34,134 nucleotides of DNA from positions 1 through 34,134 of the forward strand of contig JAZQBG010000040.1 of the NCBI GenBank assembly GCA_045545595.1, in the 5' to 3' direction. The DNA is from SIG205 sp045545595. GTDB lineage: Bacteria > Bacillota_I > Bacilli_A > RF39 > UBA660. Positions within the stretch are counted from its first letter, which is position 1, and every line of letters starts with the position of its first letter. Of the stretch, positions 8,744-15,353 are shown piece after piece. The notes under the pieces were generated by a model. It had not been told where the DNA came from and searched no databases. It was given only the letters and a program-made list of their open reading frames with translations. The position numbers were made by a program, and so were the translations under genes.

Positions 8744-8772
8744 TTGCACTAAAAAAAATAATATGATATTAT
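8744..8772 (+). promoter_or_regulatory. promoter of the tRNA gene
   Basis: The -35 is TTGCAC (8744-8749), the spacer is 17 bases and the -10 is TATTAT (8767-8772). It reads toward the tRNA beginning 36 bases further on. Confidence 0.7.
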
Positions 8773-8807
8773 ATAGAAGCAATGACAAATTATTGCAATT
8801 ATGAAGT

Positions 8808-8884
8808 GGACCTTTAGCTCAGTTGGTTAGAGCATCCGGCTCATAACCGGGCGGTCGCAGGTTCGAGTCCTGCAAGGTCCACCA
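8808..8884 (+). tRNA. tRNA with CAT anticodon, probably tRNA-Ile2 (lysidine), possibly elongator tRNA-Met
   Basis: The cloverleaf is complete. Acceptor GGACCTT pairs with AAGGTCC (8874-8880), the D stem is GCTC/GAGC, the anticodon stem is TCCGG/CCGGG, and the anticodon CAT is at 8842-8844. The T stem is GCAGG/CCTGC and the CCA end is encoded (8882-8884). A normal 1-72 G-C pair excludes an initiator. The acceptor arm with C4-G69 and C5-G68 and the overall likeness to the Bacillus CAU isoleucine tRNA favour tRNA-Ile2, whose C34 is converted to lysidine by TilS to read AUA. Elongator tRNA-Met remains possible. Confidence 0.95.
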
Positions 8885-8894
8885 CTAAGCATTT

Positions 8895-8921
8895 AAAATG
8901 AGCGATATATGCTCATTTTTA
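8895..8921 (+). terminator. intrinsic terminator after the tRNA
   Basis: AAAATGAGC (8895-8903) pairs with GCTCATTTT (8911-8919), with a seven-base loop and a short T run. It lies just before the ribosome site of the next gene, so some read-through into that gene is likely. Confidence 0.7.
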
Positions 8922-8941
8922 TTATATATGGAGGGTTTTAT

Positions 8942-9742
8942 ATGACAATAGCTGAAGCTAAAAATTTTTATAATCAAGACAAAAAAGAATATGTAATAAA
9001 AAATAATAAAGAGTTTTTAAAATGGTTTAATAATGAAATCAAAAATGGATATAGTGCTTTTACAGAAATTAATGAATTACAACATATCATCGATACAATA
9101 ACATATTGGTATGAATTTAAGTTTCCAGAACGTCAATTAGAATATTTTGAAGGTGTTTTAGATCTTAGGTTTGAACAAATAAAAACAATAACTAAAAGTA
9201 TGGATTTCAAACAGTTAATGTATAGACTACCCCATAATGAATTAGAACTTATAAATTGTGGTTATAGATCTTGTGGTTGGGGTGGTGATGGAATTTTTAT
9301 GAGTATTAAAAATAAGATACCAAATATAAATTATGACTTAAATTATATTGATAGATTTTTATTAAATGCAAATCCAGATAATGGACAAGTAGAAATTGAT
9401 TATTATATAAAAAAGATTACTGATAAAACTGATATAACATTAGATGAATTATTAAAAATATTTGAAAAAGAACAAAAAGAAAATTGGGATTATAGAGAAT
9501 TAAAAGAATCGGTATATAATCATAATGTTGATTTAGAGTTAAGAAAAAGAATATTAGAACTTGCATCACTTAAATTATTATATTCAAAAAATACTATTCC
9601 TGAAAGAGGTTATTTAAGAGCTAAAAATTTTAATATTGAATTTAATAGAAATATTACTAATCTTAATTTATCAACCAAAAAGATTGATGAAATAATGAAA
9701 AGAGATTACAACAACTCTAAAAAATATATATTAAAGCCTTAA
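8942..9742 (+). CDS. hypothetical protein, 266 residues
   Basis: I do not recognise this protein. It starts MTIAEAKNFYNQDKKEYVIK after a GGAGGG site. An ATG 33 bases earlier lies upstream of that site and is less likely. It has no signal peptide or membrane segment and is rich in Lys, Glu, Asn and Tyr. A Gly/Cys-rich stretch, NCGYRSCGWGGDG, lies at about residues 101-113. The C-terminal half is predicted helical. It sits between the tRNA and tmcAL with its own downstream terminator. Codon use matches its neighbours. A soluble cytoplasmic protein is the most that can be said. Confidence 0.8.
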   Translation: MTIAEAKNFYNQDKKEYVIKNNKEFLKWFNNEIKNGYSAFTEINELQHIIDTITYWYEFKFPERQLEYFEGVLDLRFEQIKTITKSMDFKQLMYRLPHNELELINCGYRSCGWGGDGIFMSIKNKIPNINYDLNYIDRFLLNANPDNGQVEIDYYIKKITDKTDITLDELLKIFEKEQKENWDYRELKESVYNHNVDLELRKRILELASLKLLYSKNTIPERGYLRAKNFNIEFNRNITNLNLSTKKIDEIMKRDYNNSKKYILKP

Positions 9743-9746
9743 TTAG

Positions 9747-9772
9747 AACAGACTTGAATAAAGTCTGTTTTT
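9747..9772 (+). terminator. intrinsic terminator
   Basis: AACAGACTT (9747-9755) pairs with AAGTCTGTT (9761-9769) around a five-base loop and runs into T residues. Confidence 0.8.
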
Positions 9773-9802
9773 ATGTTAATTTATAAGCACGGAGCTGATT
9801 TT

Positions 9803-10966
9803 ATGAATATTATAGGAATAGTTGCTGAATATAATCCATTTCACAATGGACATTTATATCAAATTAAAAAAATCAAGGAAATGTATCCTGACTCTTTAAT
9901 TATAGTTGTATTGGGTGGAAACTATTTACAACGTGGAGAAGTAAGTATTTTAGACAAATATGAAAAAACTAAAATGGCTTTAGAACACGATATAGATATA
10001 ATATTAGAATTACCTTTTATGTTTGCGACTCAAAGTGCAGATAAATTTTCTTATGCTTCTATTAAAATACTTAGTGAATTTAAAATTGATACACTAGTGT
10101 TTGGTAGTGAATCAAACGATGTAGATTCTTTTATAGAACTTGCTAATATTCAACTTACCGATAAAAATTATAATAAAATAGTTAAAGATTTACTAAACAA
10201 AGGAATTAACTACCCTACTGCATTATCAACTGCATTAAAACAAATTACTAAAAAAGAGATTACAACACCAAATGATATATTAGGTCTTTCCTATGTTAGA
10301 GAAATAATTAAAAATAATTATAATATTACTCCGGTTTCAATAAAAAGAACTAATGATTATCATGATTTAAATAGTAATGAAAATATAATAAGTGCTTCTA
10401 ATATAAGAAATAAGTTACTTAGTAAAAATGATTGTATAGATTATGTACCAGAGATTACATATCAGTATATCAATAATAAAACAATATACTCAATGAATGA
10501 CTATTTTCCATATTTAAAATACAAAATCATTTCTGATTTAGATCACTTAGATAAATATATGACTGTAGATGAAGGTATTGAAAATAGAATTTTTAAAAGC
10601 ATATATAAAGCTAATAGTTATGAAGAATTAATTGAATCTGTTAAGACTAAAAGATATACATATAATAAATTGTCTAGAATGTTCTGTCATATACTAACTG
10701 GTTTTAAAAAAGAAGATAATACTGATGAAATAAAAAGTATTAGGATTTTAGGACTAAGTAATGATGGCAAGAAATATTTGAATAAAATAAAAAAAGAAAT
10801 CACTATTCCCCTTATTACTAAGTTTAGTGATTTTAGTGAAAAAGAAAGAGAATTTGAATTAAAATTAGCATATATATATTCACTACCATTTACACATAAA
10901 GAAAAAGAAGAATATATTAAAACAGTCATTAATTCAAAAGTTATTATTAAAAACAAAAATGATTAA
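9803..10966 (+). CDS. tmcAL: tRNA(Met) cytidine acetate ligase TmcAL
   Basis: This 387-residue protein has the nucleotidyltransferase-like N-terminus of the YlbM/TmcAL family: GIVAEYNPFHNGHLYQI, with the HxGH ATP motif, then LGGNYLQRGEVSILDKYEK. TmcAL activates acetate with ATP and makes N4-acetylcytidine at wobble C34 of elongator tRNA-Met, which secures AUG over AUA reading. The start at 9803 follows GGAGCTG; an ATG at 9773 inside the previous terminator is rejected. The gene ends by overlapping the convergent ZIP gene by 20 bases, with no terminator of its own visible. Confidence 0.92.
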   Translation: MNIIGIVAEYNPFHNGHLYQIKKIKEMYPDSLIIVVLGGNYLQRGEVSILDKYEKTKMALEHDIDIILELPFMFATQSADKFSYASIKILSEFKIDTLVFGSESNDVDSFIELANIQLTDKNYNKIVKDLLNKGINYPTALSTALKQITKKEITTPNDILGLSYVREIIKNNYNITPVSIKRTNDYHDLNSNENIISASNIRNKLLSKNDCIDYVPEITYQYINNKTIYSMNDYFPYLKYKIISDLDHLDKYMTVDEGIENRIFKSIYKANSYEELIESVKTKRYTYNKLSRMFCHILTGFKKEDNTDEIKSIRILGLSNDGKKYLNKIKKEITIPLITKFSDFSEKEREFELKLAYIYSLPFTHKEKEEYIKTVINSKVIIKNKND

Positions 10967-11687
10967 TTAGCAAAATACAAATTCCAATTATTATCGAAAT
11001 AATTGTGACTTTGTATTTTTTATTACTTAAAGCTTCTGGTAGTAATTTAAATAACGATAAATAACTCATCATACCTGCTACAAATAGTAAGATAATATTT
11101 AAAATAAAGTCATTAATATAATTATGAAATGCAAGATATATTAATAGACCACCTATTGGTTCTGATATACCTGATATAAATGTATATAATAATGCCCTAA
11201 ATTTAGAATGAGTACTATAATAAATTGGTAAAGATACTGATATACCTTCTGGAATATTATGTAAAGCAATAGCTATAGTTAATGAAATACCTAATGATAT
11301 GTCTTCATATGATGATATAAATGTTATAATTCCTTCAGGTATATTATGAAGACAGATTGCTAACATGGAGAATAGTCCTATTTTATATAATTTACTATTA
11401 TTGGTTTTGCTTTCTGGAATATACTGATCAATTAGAAATGTAAAACTCATACCAATCAATAATACTAAAATAATAACAGGTAGATTATAATATTTAATTA
11501 AGAATGAATATGCAGTAGGAATCAAATCTGTAATACTAATTCCAATCATTATTGTTGCTGCAAAACTAAGAGAAAATACTAATAATTTTTTATTTTCTTT
11601 TTTTGTAAGAAATATAATTATCGCACCTATCATAGTTGATAGACCCGATATTGTAGTAAGTATTAATGGTAGTAAAATATTGTGCAT
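10947..11687 (-). CDS. ZIP-family divalent metal transporter
   Basis: This 246-residue integral membrane protein has about eight hydrophobic segments. Two HNIPEGI motifs sit in adjacent membrane segments (about residues 113-119 and 142-148), the metal-binding signature of ZIP transporters. It resembles the ZupT/GufA branch, which imports zinc and sometimes iron or manganese. The ATG at 11687 follows GGTGAT. The gene stands alone, convergent with tmcAL, and borders the accessory island. Confidence 0.9.
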   Translation of the reverse strand: MHNILLPLILTTISGLSTMIGAIIIFLTKKENKKLLVFSLSFAATIMIGISITDLIPTAYSFLIKYYNLPVIILVLLIGMSFTFLIDQYIPESKTNNSKLYKIGLFSMLAICLHNIPEGIITFISSYEDISLGISLTIAIALHNIPEGISVSLPIYYSTHSKFRALLYTFISGISEPIGGLLIYLAFHNYINDFILNIILLFVAGMMSYLSLFKLLPEALSNKKYKVTIISIIIGICILLINHFCF

Positions 11688-11734
11688 AACATCACCAATA
11701 AATTATATATTAAAAAGTCAATAGATATTACTTA

Positions 11735-12013
11735 CTAAATATTATTTATCCAATCTAATAACTCTTTAAGACATTTCTTATTTTCTATTTCAGTTATCGC
11801 AAAACACTTTTTACCCAAATCTTTTAATGATGCACCAGAATGATATAATTTATTATTATCAATTATTATAAATCTATCATGAATACTATTATCTATTTTT
11901 AACTTAATATTCTTATATTGTGCTTTATATTTGTTATAATCTTCGTTATTATATTTATTTGTTACTATCAATATTTCTTTATTAATTTTTCTTTTAAAAC
12001 ATAAAATTGTTTT
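11735..12013 (-). pseudogene. C-terminal fragment of an ORF6N/PLD-like protein
   Basis: The frame is open from just after a TGA at 12014-12016 down to the stop at 11735, about 92 codons. It carries HDRFIIID followed by LYHSGASLKDLGKKCFAI. This is the C-terminal phospholipase-D-like region found, to my knowledge, in ORF6N-domain proteins of Firmicutes. There is no ATG with a ribosome site; only a TTG at 11971 is available. I read it as the 3' remnant of a longer gene whose start may be the ORF6N relic at 15655. Confidence 0.6.
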
Positions 12014-12120
12014 TCATCTATTAATTTTAAATTTAATAATTTTGATATTATTGATACATTAATTGACTCATCAATAATATTATCTATTTCTAATTGTGTT
12101 AATGTTTTAGTATCTATAAT
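11968..12120 (-). pseudogene. small ORF relic without a normal start
   Basis: A 50-codon open frame (ITKTLTQLEIDNIIDES-like start, ending KLIDEKQFYVLKEKLIKKY) follows a GGGGG ribosome-like site at 12124-12128. The expected start position reads ATT rather than ATG. The helical content and the ending resemble SHOCT-like small proteins encoded by mobile elements. It overlaps the start of the PLD-like fragment. A decayed gene or an AUU start are both possible. Confidence 0.35.
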
Positions 12121-12252
12121 AGTCCCCCTTTCATTTTATTTTTAATAATAATTCCTCATAGCTAATCTCATTCCTTTCCGTTATTTAAAAACTTTTAACA
12201 TAAACTAAATTCAAGTTTTAATAATTCTAATTCATTATTCAATTAATCACCC

Positions 12253-12282
12253 AATTAAGGTACATAATAATGTACCTTAATT
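12253..12282. repeat. 13-bp inverted repeat
   Basis: AATTAAGGTACAT (12253-12265) pairs perfectly with ATGTACCTTAATT (12270-12282) around AATA. The half-site GTACCTTAATTT recurs at 12581-12592, which suggests a protein-binding or RNA-structure role within the mobile-element remnant. No T run follows, so it is not a typical terminator. Confidence 0.6.
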
Positions 12283-12315
12283 TCTAAAATATTTAATATT
12301 AAATTCAACTTTTTA

Positions 12316-12386
12316 TGTACCAAGTCGCGTGTGATTTTTCAGCAGGATAAGCGTGGCAGACAAACAACTACCCAGTGGGTAGTTTG
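12316..12386 (-). other. oriT-like site with IncP/VirD2-type nic motif
   Basis: On the minus strand the sequence CTTATCCTGCTG (around 12340-12351) matches the nick consensus YATCCTG|Y of MOBP relaxases (RP4 TraI, VirD2). On its 5' side lies a 9-bp inverted repeat, AACTACCCA (12366-12374) with TGGGTAGTT (12376-12384), as usual for relaxase recognition. The base composition here is more GC-rich than its surroundings. No relaxase gene is present in the window, so this is probably a relic of a mobilizable element. The motif is short and the call is an inference. Confidence 0.45.
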
Positions 12387-12420
12387 CCCCATAAAATAAG
12401 GGATTGTGTGAATTTAAAAC

Positions 12421-12503
12421 GTCAGACATTTCTCAAAATGACTGACATTTGGAATACAATTGTTTAACAAATGTCAGACAGTTGTCAGCTGATTGTCTGC
12501 CAT
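12421..12503. repeat. cluster of inverted and direct CTGACATTTG-type repeats
   Basis: CTGACATTTG (12442-12451) pairs with CAAATGTCAG (12468-12477) as a perfect 10-bp inverted repeat. Related copies lie at 12421-12430 (GTCAGACATT) and 12475-12503 (CAGAC...GTCTG). Such clusters often bind plasmid or element regulators. There is no coding frame here. Confidence 0.6.
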
Positions 12504-12650
12504 TTTCAATGATTTTTCAAAAAATTATTTAAAATTATGGTAATTGTTATACCATTTGTCATACAAAATTTATTAGATTTGTACCTTAATTTAAAGATTT
12601 TAACTTTTTTCGAGTACATCATTTGAGTACAAAAACTATAATTTGTTACA

Positions 12651-12828
12651 TCAATGATATCCATAAATCCAATACATTTTAAACCTCCTTTCAAAAAATA
12701 TATATAAAAAGAGCATAAAATCATATATCTATTTTATTGCTCTTCTTATATCAAAAACTATTAAATGAGAATTTTTATCTCATCGAGTAATGGGTCAATT
12801 ATCATTACTCTATAGCACTATCGCTATT
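12651..12828 (-). promoter_or_regulatory. orphan attenuator-type leader with short leader peptide
   Basis: From the promoter at 12835-12862 the minus-strand transcript would form a hairpin (CATTACTC 12803-12810 with GAGTAATG 12785-12792). It would then form a terminator-like hairpin at 12709-12744 (stem of about 13 bp with one bulge) followed by T residues. After that come a strong AAAGGAGG site (12684-12691) and an eight-codon ORF MYWIYGYH (12651-12677). No full gene follows. The layout resembles attenuator-controlled accessory genes, but the controlled gene seems lost. Confidence 0.4.
12709..12744 (-). terminator. attenuator-like terminator hairpin
   Basis: AAGAGCATAAAAT (12709-12721) pairs with ATTTTATTGCTCTT (12731-12744) with a single bulged base, and a minus-strand T run follows. 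It lies between a promoter and a strong ribosome site, so it could be conditional. Confidence 0.6.
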
Positions 12829-12834
12829 ATAACT

Positions 12835-12862
12835 ATTATACCACTTGACATTCTTTTTTCAA
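12835..12862 (-). promoter_or_regulatory. promoter of the orphan leader
   Basis: The -35 is TTGAAA (12857-12862), the spacer is 16 bases and the -10 is TATAAT (12835-12840), reading toward lower coordinates. Confidence 0.6.
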
Positions 12863-13002
12863 TCAGAAAAAATCCAGAAGTTTATTCTTATTTTTTTCTT
12901 AGATTATTCTTAAATTTTTCTTGATTTATAATTTTTAGTTCTCTTAAATCCCACCAGATTGATAGAGATTTCGGACTTTAATTAATTCGAGTTTTAGAAT
13001 AC

Positions 13003-13064
13003 AAAAAAGTCTACTGCCAATTTCATTGAAACTTCGTATCAACAAAACTTGCAACGACTTTTTT
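13003..13064. terminator. terminator-like structure with long loop
   Basis: AAAAAAGTC (13003-13011) pairs with GACTTTTTT (13056-13064) across a 44-base loop. Both strands end in a T run, so it could stop transcripts from the gene ending at 13078 on the minus strand or from the other direction. The rest of 12863-13002 shows nothing recognisable. Confidence 0.5.
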
Positions 13065-13077
13065 AATTATTATAAAT

Positions 13078-14064
13078 TTATTTGAAATCACCATTTCTTT
13101 TTCCGTTTTTAAATTCTTCTAAATGTCTATCATAATTAACAGAAGAAGTAGCTGCTAAATATGAACCATCATCTGATACTATTAGAGATATACCACCACG
13201 AGATGAATTCCAATAATAAGTAGCATTTTCATTTTCTATTCTTTTACTATTATTTAAAATTTCATTTTTATTCATATTTAATTTTTCTTCTAATTTAGAC
13301 ATATAAATGTGTGTAGGATTACTTTGTAATTTATCTTGTTCTAATTCAAATATTTTATCATCAATCTTGTTAACCATTTTTTCAATTTCTGAATGATTAG
13401 CATTTTTTGTAAGTTTTTTTGCCATATCAACAATAATAAGTTTTTCATAAGTTACTTTCATAGATTCTAAATCTACCCATTTATCTTGGTCATTATTAAT
13501 AATATTTTGTTTTTTTAAACAATCATTATATTCTTCAATTGAAATCATCTCTTTATATTTTGAAGTCAAAGTATAATATTTTAGAGATATATTTCTTAAA
13601 AGCCATCTACAATTTCCAATTAATATGCCATATTTCTCTTTTTCAGTTTCATCAAGATTAATACCATCAAGTTTATTTTTTAATAAATTCATTTTTTCAT
13701 TAATTGTTTTTCTTAATTCTTTTAAATCATTTTGAGAGTTATTTTTATTATTAACATTTATAAAATTAAATTCCAAATATTTTTCATCCTTATCTGATAA
13801 TTTCCAGTTAACTAATTGTACTTTATAGGGAGAATTAGCATCTATTGTATTACTAATATCTTTATAAGAATCAAAAATTGATTCTCCAGCATATTCGTTA
13901 TTGTTACAAACTAGTTTATATTTTAAACTTACTCTTATATGCCCTGCAGGAACAAAACTAGACCCTCTTTTTATTGCTGATACAAATTCTTCAACATTTA
14001 ATAATATTAACTTAGTGTTCTCTTCAACTTGCAATGTATTTTCTTTTTCTATATATATTTTCAT
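13078..14064 (-). CDS. hypothetical protein in the Abi_2 island
   Basis: I do not recognise this 328-residue protein. Residues 1 to about 105 look beta-rich (LQVEENTKLILLNVEEFV, GHIRVSLKYKL, VQLVNWKLSD). Residues about 110-275 are Lys/Glu/Asn-rich and helical, with coiled-coil character. The C-terminal tail (about 280-328) contains YYWNSSRGGISLIVSDDGSY followed by LAATSSVNYDRHLEEF. It has no membrane segment or signal peptide. AAAGGTAG precedes the ATG at 14064. Its position beside the AbiF-like gene, on the same strand and downstream of it, allows a link to defence, but that is only proximity. Confidence 0.75.
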   Translation of the reverse strand: MKIYIEKENTLQVEENTKLILLNVEEFVSAIKRGSSFVPAGHIRVSLKYKLVCNNNEYAGESIFDSYKDISNTIDANSPYKVQLVNWKLSDKDEKYLEFNFINVNNKNNSQNDLKELRKTINEKMNLLKNKLDGINLDETEKEKYGILIGNCRWLLRNISLKYYTLTSKYKEMISIEEYNDCLKKQNIINNDQDKWVDLESMKVTYEKLIIVDMAKKLTKNANHSEIEKMVNKIDDKIFELEQDKLQSNPTHIYMSKLEEKLNMNKNEILNNSKRIENENATYYWNSSRGGISLIVSDDGSYLAATSSVNYDRHLEEFKNGKRNGDFK

Positions 14065-14140
14065 GATCCACTACCTTTCACATTCATTTTACCACATAAT
14101 TTTATATATTTATTAAAAATTTACATTTAATTTTCAAATT

Positions 14141-14207
14141 TTTACACAAAAATTAAAAATATAATATAATTAAATCAGTTAGTAAGTTTATTACTATTAA
14201 CTTTTTT
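14141..14207 (+). ncRNA. possible small hairpin RNA
   Basis: A -35-like TTTACA (14141-14146), an 18-base spacer and TATAAT (14165-14170) are followed by an imperfect hairpin (AGTTAGTAA with TTACTATTAACT, 14178-14201) and six T. The whole would make a transcript of about 35 bases. In such AT-rich DNA the promoter could be chance. Confidence 0.3.
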
Positions 14208-14243
14208 GCTCTTAAATGTTATTGAACGTCTATTTTTACTTTC

Positions 14244-14271
14244 AAAAAAGATATGTCGCTAAACATATCTT
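14244..14271 (-). terminator. intrinsic terminator, second after the Abi_2 module
   Basis: AAGATATGT (14248-14256) pairs with ACATATCTT (14263-14271) and is followed by six T on the minus strand. A sister hairpin with the same GATATGT...ACATATC arms lies upstream of the module at 15373-15394. Confidence 0.8.
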
Positions 14272-14282
14272 GTATTATTTCA

Positions 14283-14353
14283 AAAAAATCTCTATGAAAT
14301 ATCATAGAGATTTGACGACTTATGGCTTCGAAAGTTTCATAAGTACCAATCAG
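14283..14353 (-). ncRNA. abiF-type small RNA, copy 1 (3' of the gene)
   Basis: Reading the minus strand, the conserved block starts GATTGGT and has a hairpin with stem ACTTATG (14338-14344) paired with CATAAGT (14318-14324). The loop is AAACTTTCGAAGC and the block ends at CG. It is followed directly by a perfect 12-bp terminator hairpin (14286-14313) and a T run. A TATAAT lies six bases upstream of GATTGGT, so it may be transcribed separately as well as with the abi mRNA. Loop and flanks are identical to copy 2 while four stem pairs differ and compensate, which supports a functional RNA. It fits the published abiF RNA motif, from memory. Confidence 0.75.
14286..14313 (-). terminator. intrinsic terminator of the Abi_2 module
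   Basis: AAATCTCTATGA (14286-14297) and TCATAGAGATTT (14302-14313) form a perfect 12-bp stem with a four-base loop. Seven T follow on the minus strand. Confidence 0.9.
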
Positions 14354-14375
14354 TATTATTATATACTTTTATAAG

Positions 14376-15242
14376 TTAATTATTCTTATAAAAACCCATT
14401 ATATTTAAAATATTATCTATTTTAATTGATTTAAGTTTACTATCTAAAATCTTTATTTCATTATTAATTAATTCAACAAATTCTTTTTTCTTTTCTTTTG
14501 GTAATAAACTTTCCATACATTTCATTACCATATAAATATTAACTGATTTTTCATTATAATTTTTCTGAATATATTTAAATGATATTCTAAATTTACTATG
14601 AAATGAAAATAATCTATCATTATGAGCACATATATTTCTAACCATTGTCATATTTATAATTATTTGTTTTAACACTTTATCAGATAATTTAAAGTTTTTA
14701 CTTATACTTTGTCTATCTGATTGTTTTAACATTGCATATAATCTACTTAGTTCTCCTAATGTTAGAATTTTAGTTAATACAAATGGTGGAACAAATCCAT
14801 ACTCATTAATATAATGTGTAACTGCTTCATGTTTTCCATTTTGTTTATTTATTTCTTCTTCAATAATATTAATGGATTCAGTAACTGTTGTTTCATTAAC
14901 TGTATGATCAAAATTTTCTTTAACTAAATAATATTTAATTCCGTATCTTGAAGATAATGTTTCTGCTAATAAAGATTTTAAAATCATTTCAATCTCTAAT
15001 GAATATTTTAAGAAAATACTTCTTAAATTCTTATCAAACTCAAACAAAGCATATATTTCATCAAAAGAAACATTCTTCTTATATTCATTATTTGTACTTT
15101 TAAAAACATCTTTATATGTATTTATGATTGAATAATAGGAATAAGTTTTAATTTTATTTGAAGCATCTTCTTTATCATTAACAAATACACCTTTTGATAT
15201 TATATAATCTAATAATTCATCTATATTCTTATATTCTTTCAT
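14376..15242 (-). CDS. Abi_2 family (AbiD/AbiF-like) abortive infection protein with HEPN motif
   Basis: This 288-residue protein has the Abi_2 (PF07751-type) layout: N-terminal KEYKNIDELLDYIISKGV, then SYYSIINTYKDVF, FDEIYALFEFDKNLRSIFLK and SLEIEMILKSLLAETLSSRYG. The RNase-type HEPN motif RNICAHNDR (R-x4-H) lies at about residues 203-211. Family members block phage growth by shutting down the host cell; the HEPN site implies RNA cleavage. Length is normal and the frame is intact. AAAGGATG precedes the ATG. Structured RNAs flank it on both sides, which suggests RNA-based control of a toxin-like nuclease. It is in an AT-rich island with gene relics, so horizontal origin is likely. Confidence 0.88.
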   Translation of the reverse strand: MKEYKNIDELLDYIISKGVFVNDKEDASNKIKTYSYYSIINTYKDVFKSTNNEYKKNVSFDEIYALFEFDKNLRSIFLKYSLEIEMILKSLLAETLSSRYGIKYYLVKENFDHTVNETTVTESINIIEEEINKQNGKHEAVTHYINEYGFVPPFVLTKILTLGELSRLYAMLKQSDRQSISKNFKLSDKVLKQIIINMTMVRNICAHNDRLFSFHSKFRISFKYIQKNYNEKSVNIYMVMKCMESLLPKEKKKEFVELINNEIKILDSKLKSIKIDNILNIMGFYKNN

Positions 15243-15261
15243 AACTCACATCCTTTAATAA

Positions 15262-15303
15262 AAAAACGACTCAGGGCTTCGAAAGTTTCCTGAGTACCAA
15301 TCG
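15262..15303 (-). ncRNA. abiF-type small RNA, copy 2 (5' of the gene)
   Basis: The predicted start site of the promoter at 15310-15338 falls at the conserved GATTGGT. A hairpin follows with stem ACTCAGG (15289-15295) paired with CCTGAGT (15269-15275), loop AAACTTTCGAAGC, then CG and seven T. The RNA would thus be about 40 bases and end at its own terminator just before the abi ribosome site. Read-through would give the abi mRNA. Compared with copy 1 the four inner stem pairs are all different yet paired. Confidence 0.8.
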
Positions 15304-15309
15304 ATATAA

Positions 15310-15338
15310 ATCATATCATAAATTATGCCCATGGTCAA
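15310..15338 (-). promoter_or_regulatory. promoter of abiF RNA copy 2 and the Abi_2 gene
   Basis: The -35 is TTGACC (15333-15338), the spacer is 17 bases and the -10 is TATGAT (15310-15315). The start site lands about seven bases on, at the GATTGGT block. Confidence 0.8.
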
Positions 15339-15353
15339 TAATTTGAACAAAAC

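Noticed and set aside
8808..8884. Initiator tRNA-Met
   Set aside because: The 1-72 pair is a normal G-C and the anticodon stem lacks three consecutive G-C pairs in the initiator pattern.
12300..12500. CRISPR array in the repeat-rich stretch
   Set aside because: The repeats are short, inverted and irregularly spaced, with no uniform spacers and no cas genes.
12506..12724. 72-codon minus-strand frame across the orphan leader
   Set aside because: Its start lies inside the terminator hairpin and it runs through the ribosome site. The protein has no coherent domain. The ribosome site instead serves the short ORF at 12677, so I treat the region as non-coding.
13003..13064. A third abiF-type RNA at 13003-13064
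   Set aside because: It shares short words such as GAAACTTCG and CGACTTTTTT, but not the stem-loop or GATTGGT flank, so similarity is too weak.
14314..15303. The two similar blocks flanking Abi_2 as transposon ends or att sites
   Set aside because: They are direct copies, but they differ only by compensated stem bases and each has a promoter -10 and terminator. An RNA explains this better than recombination sites.
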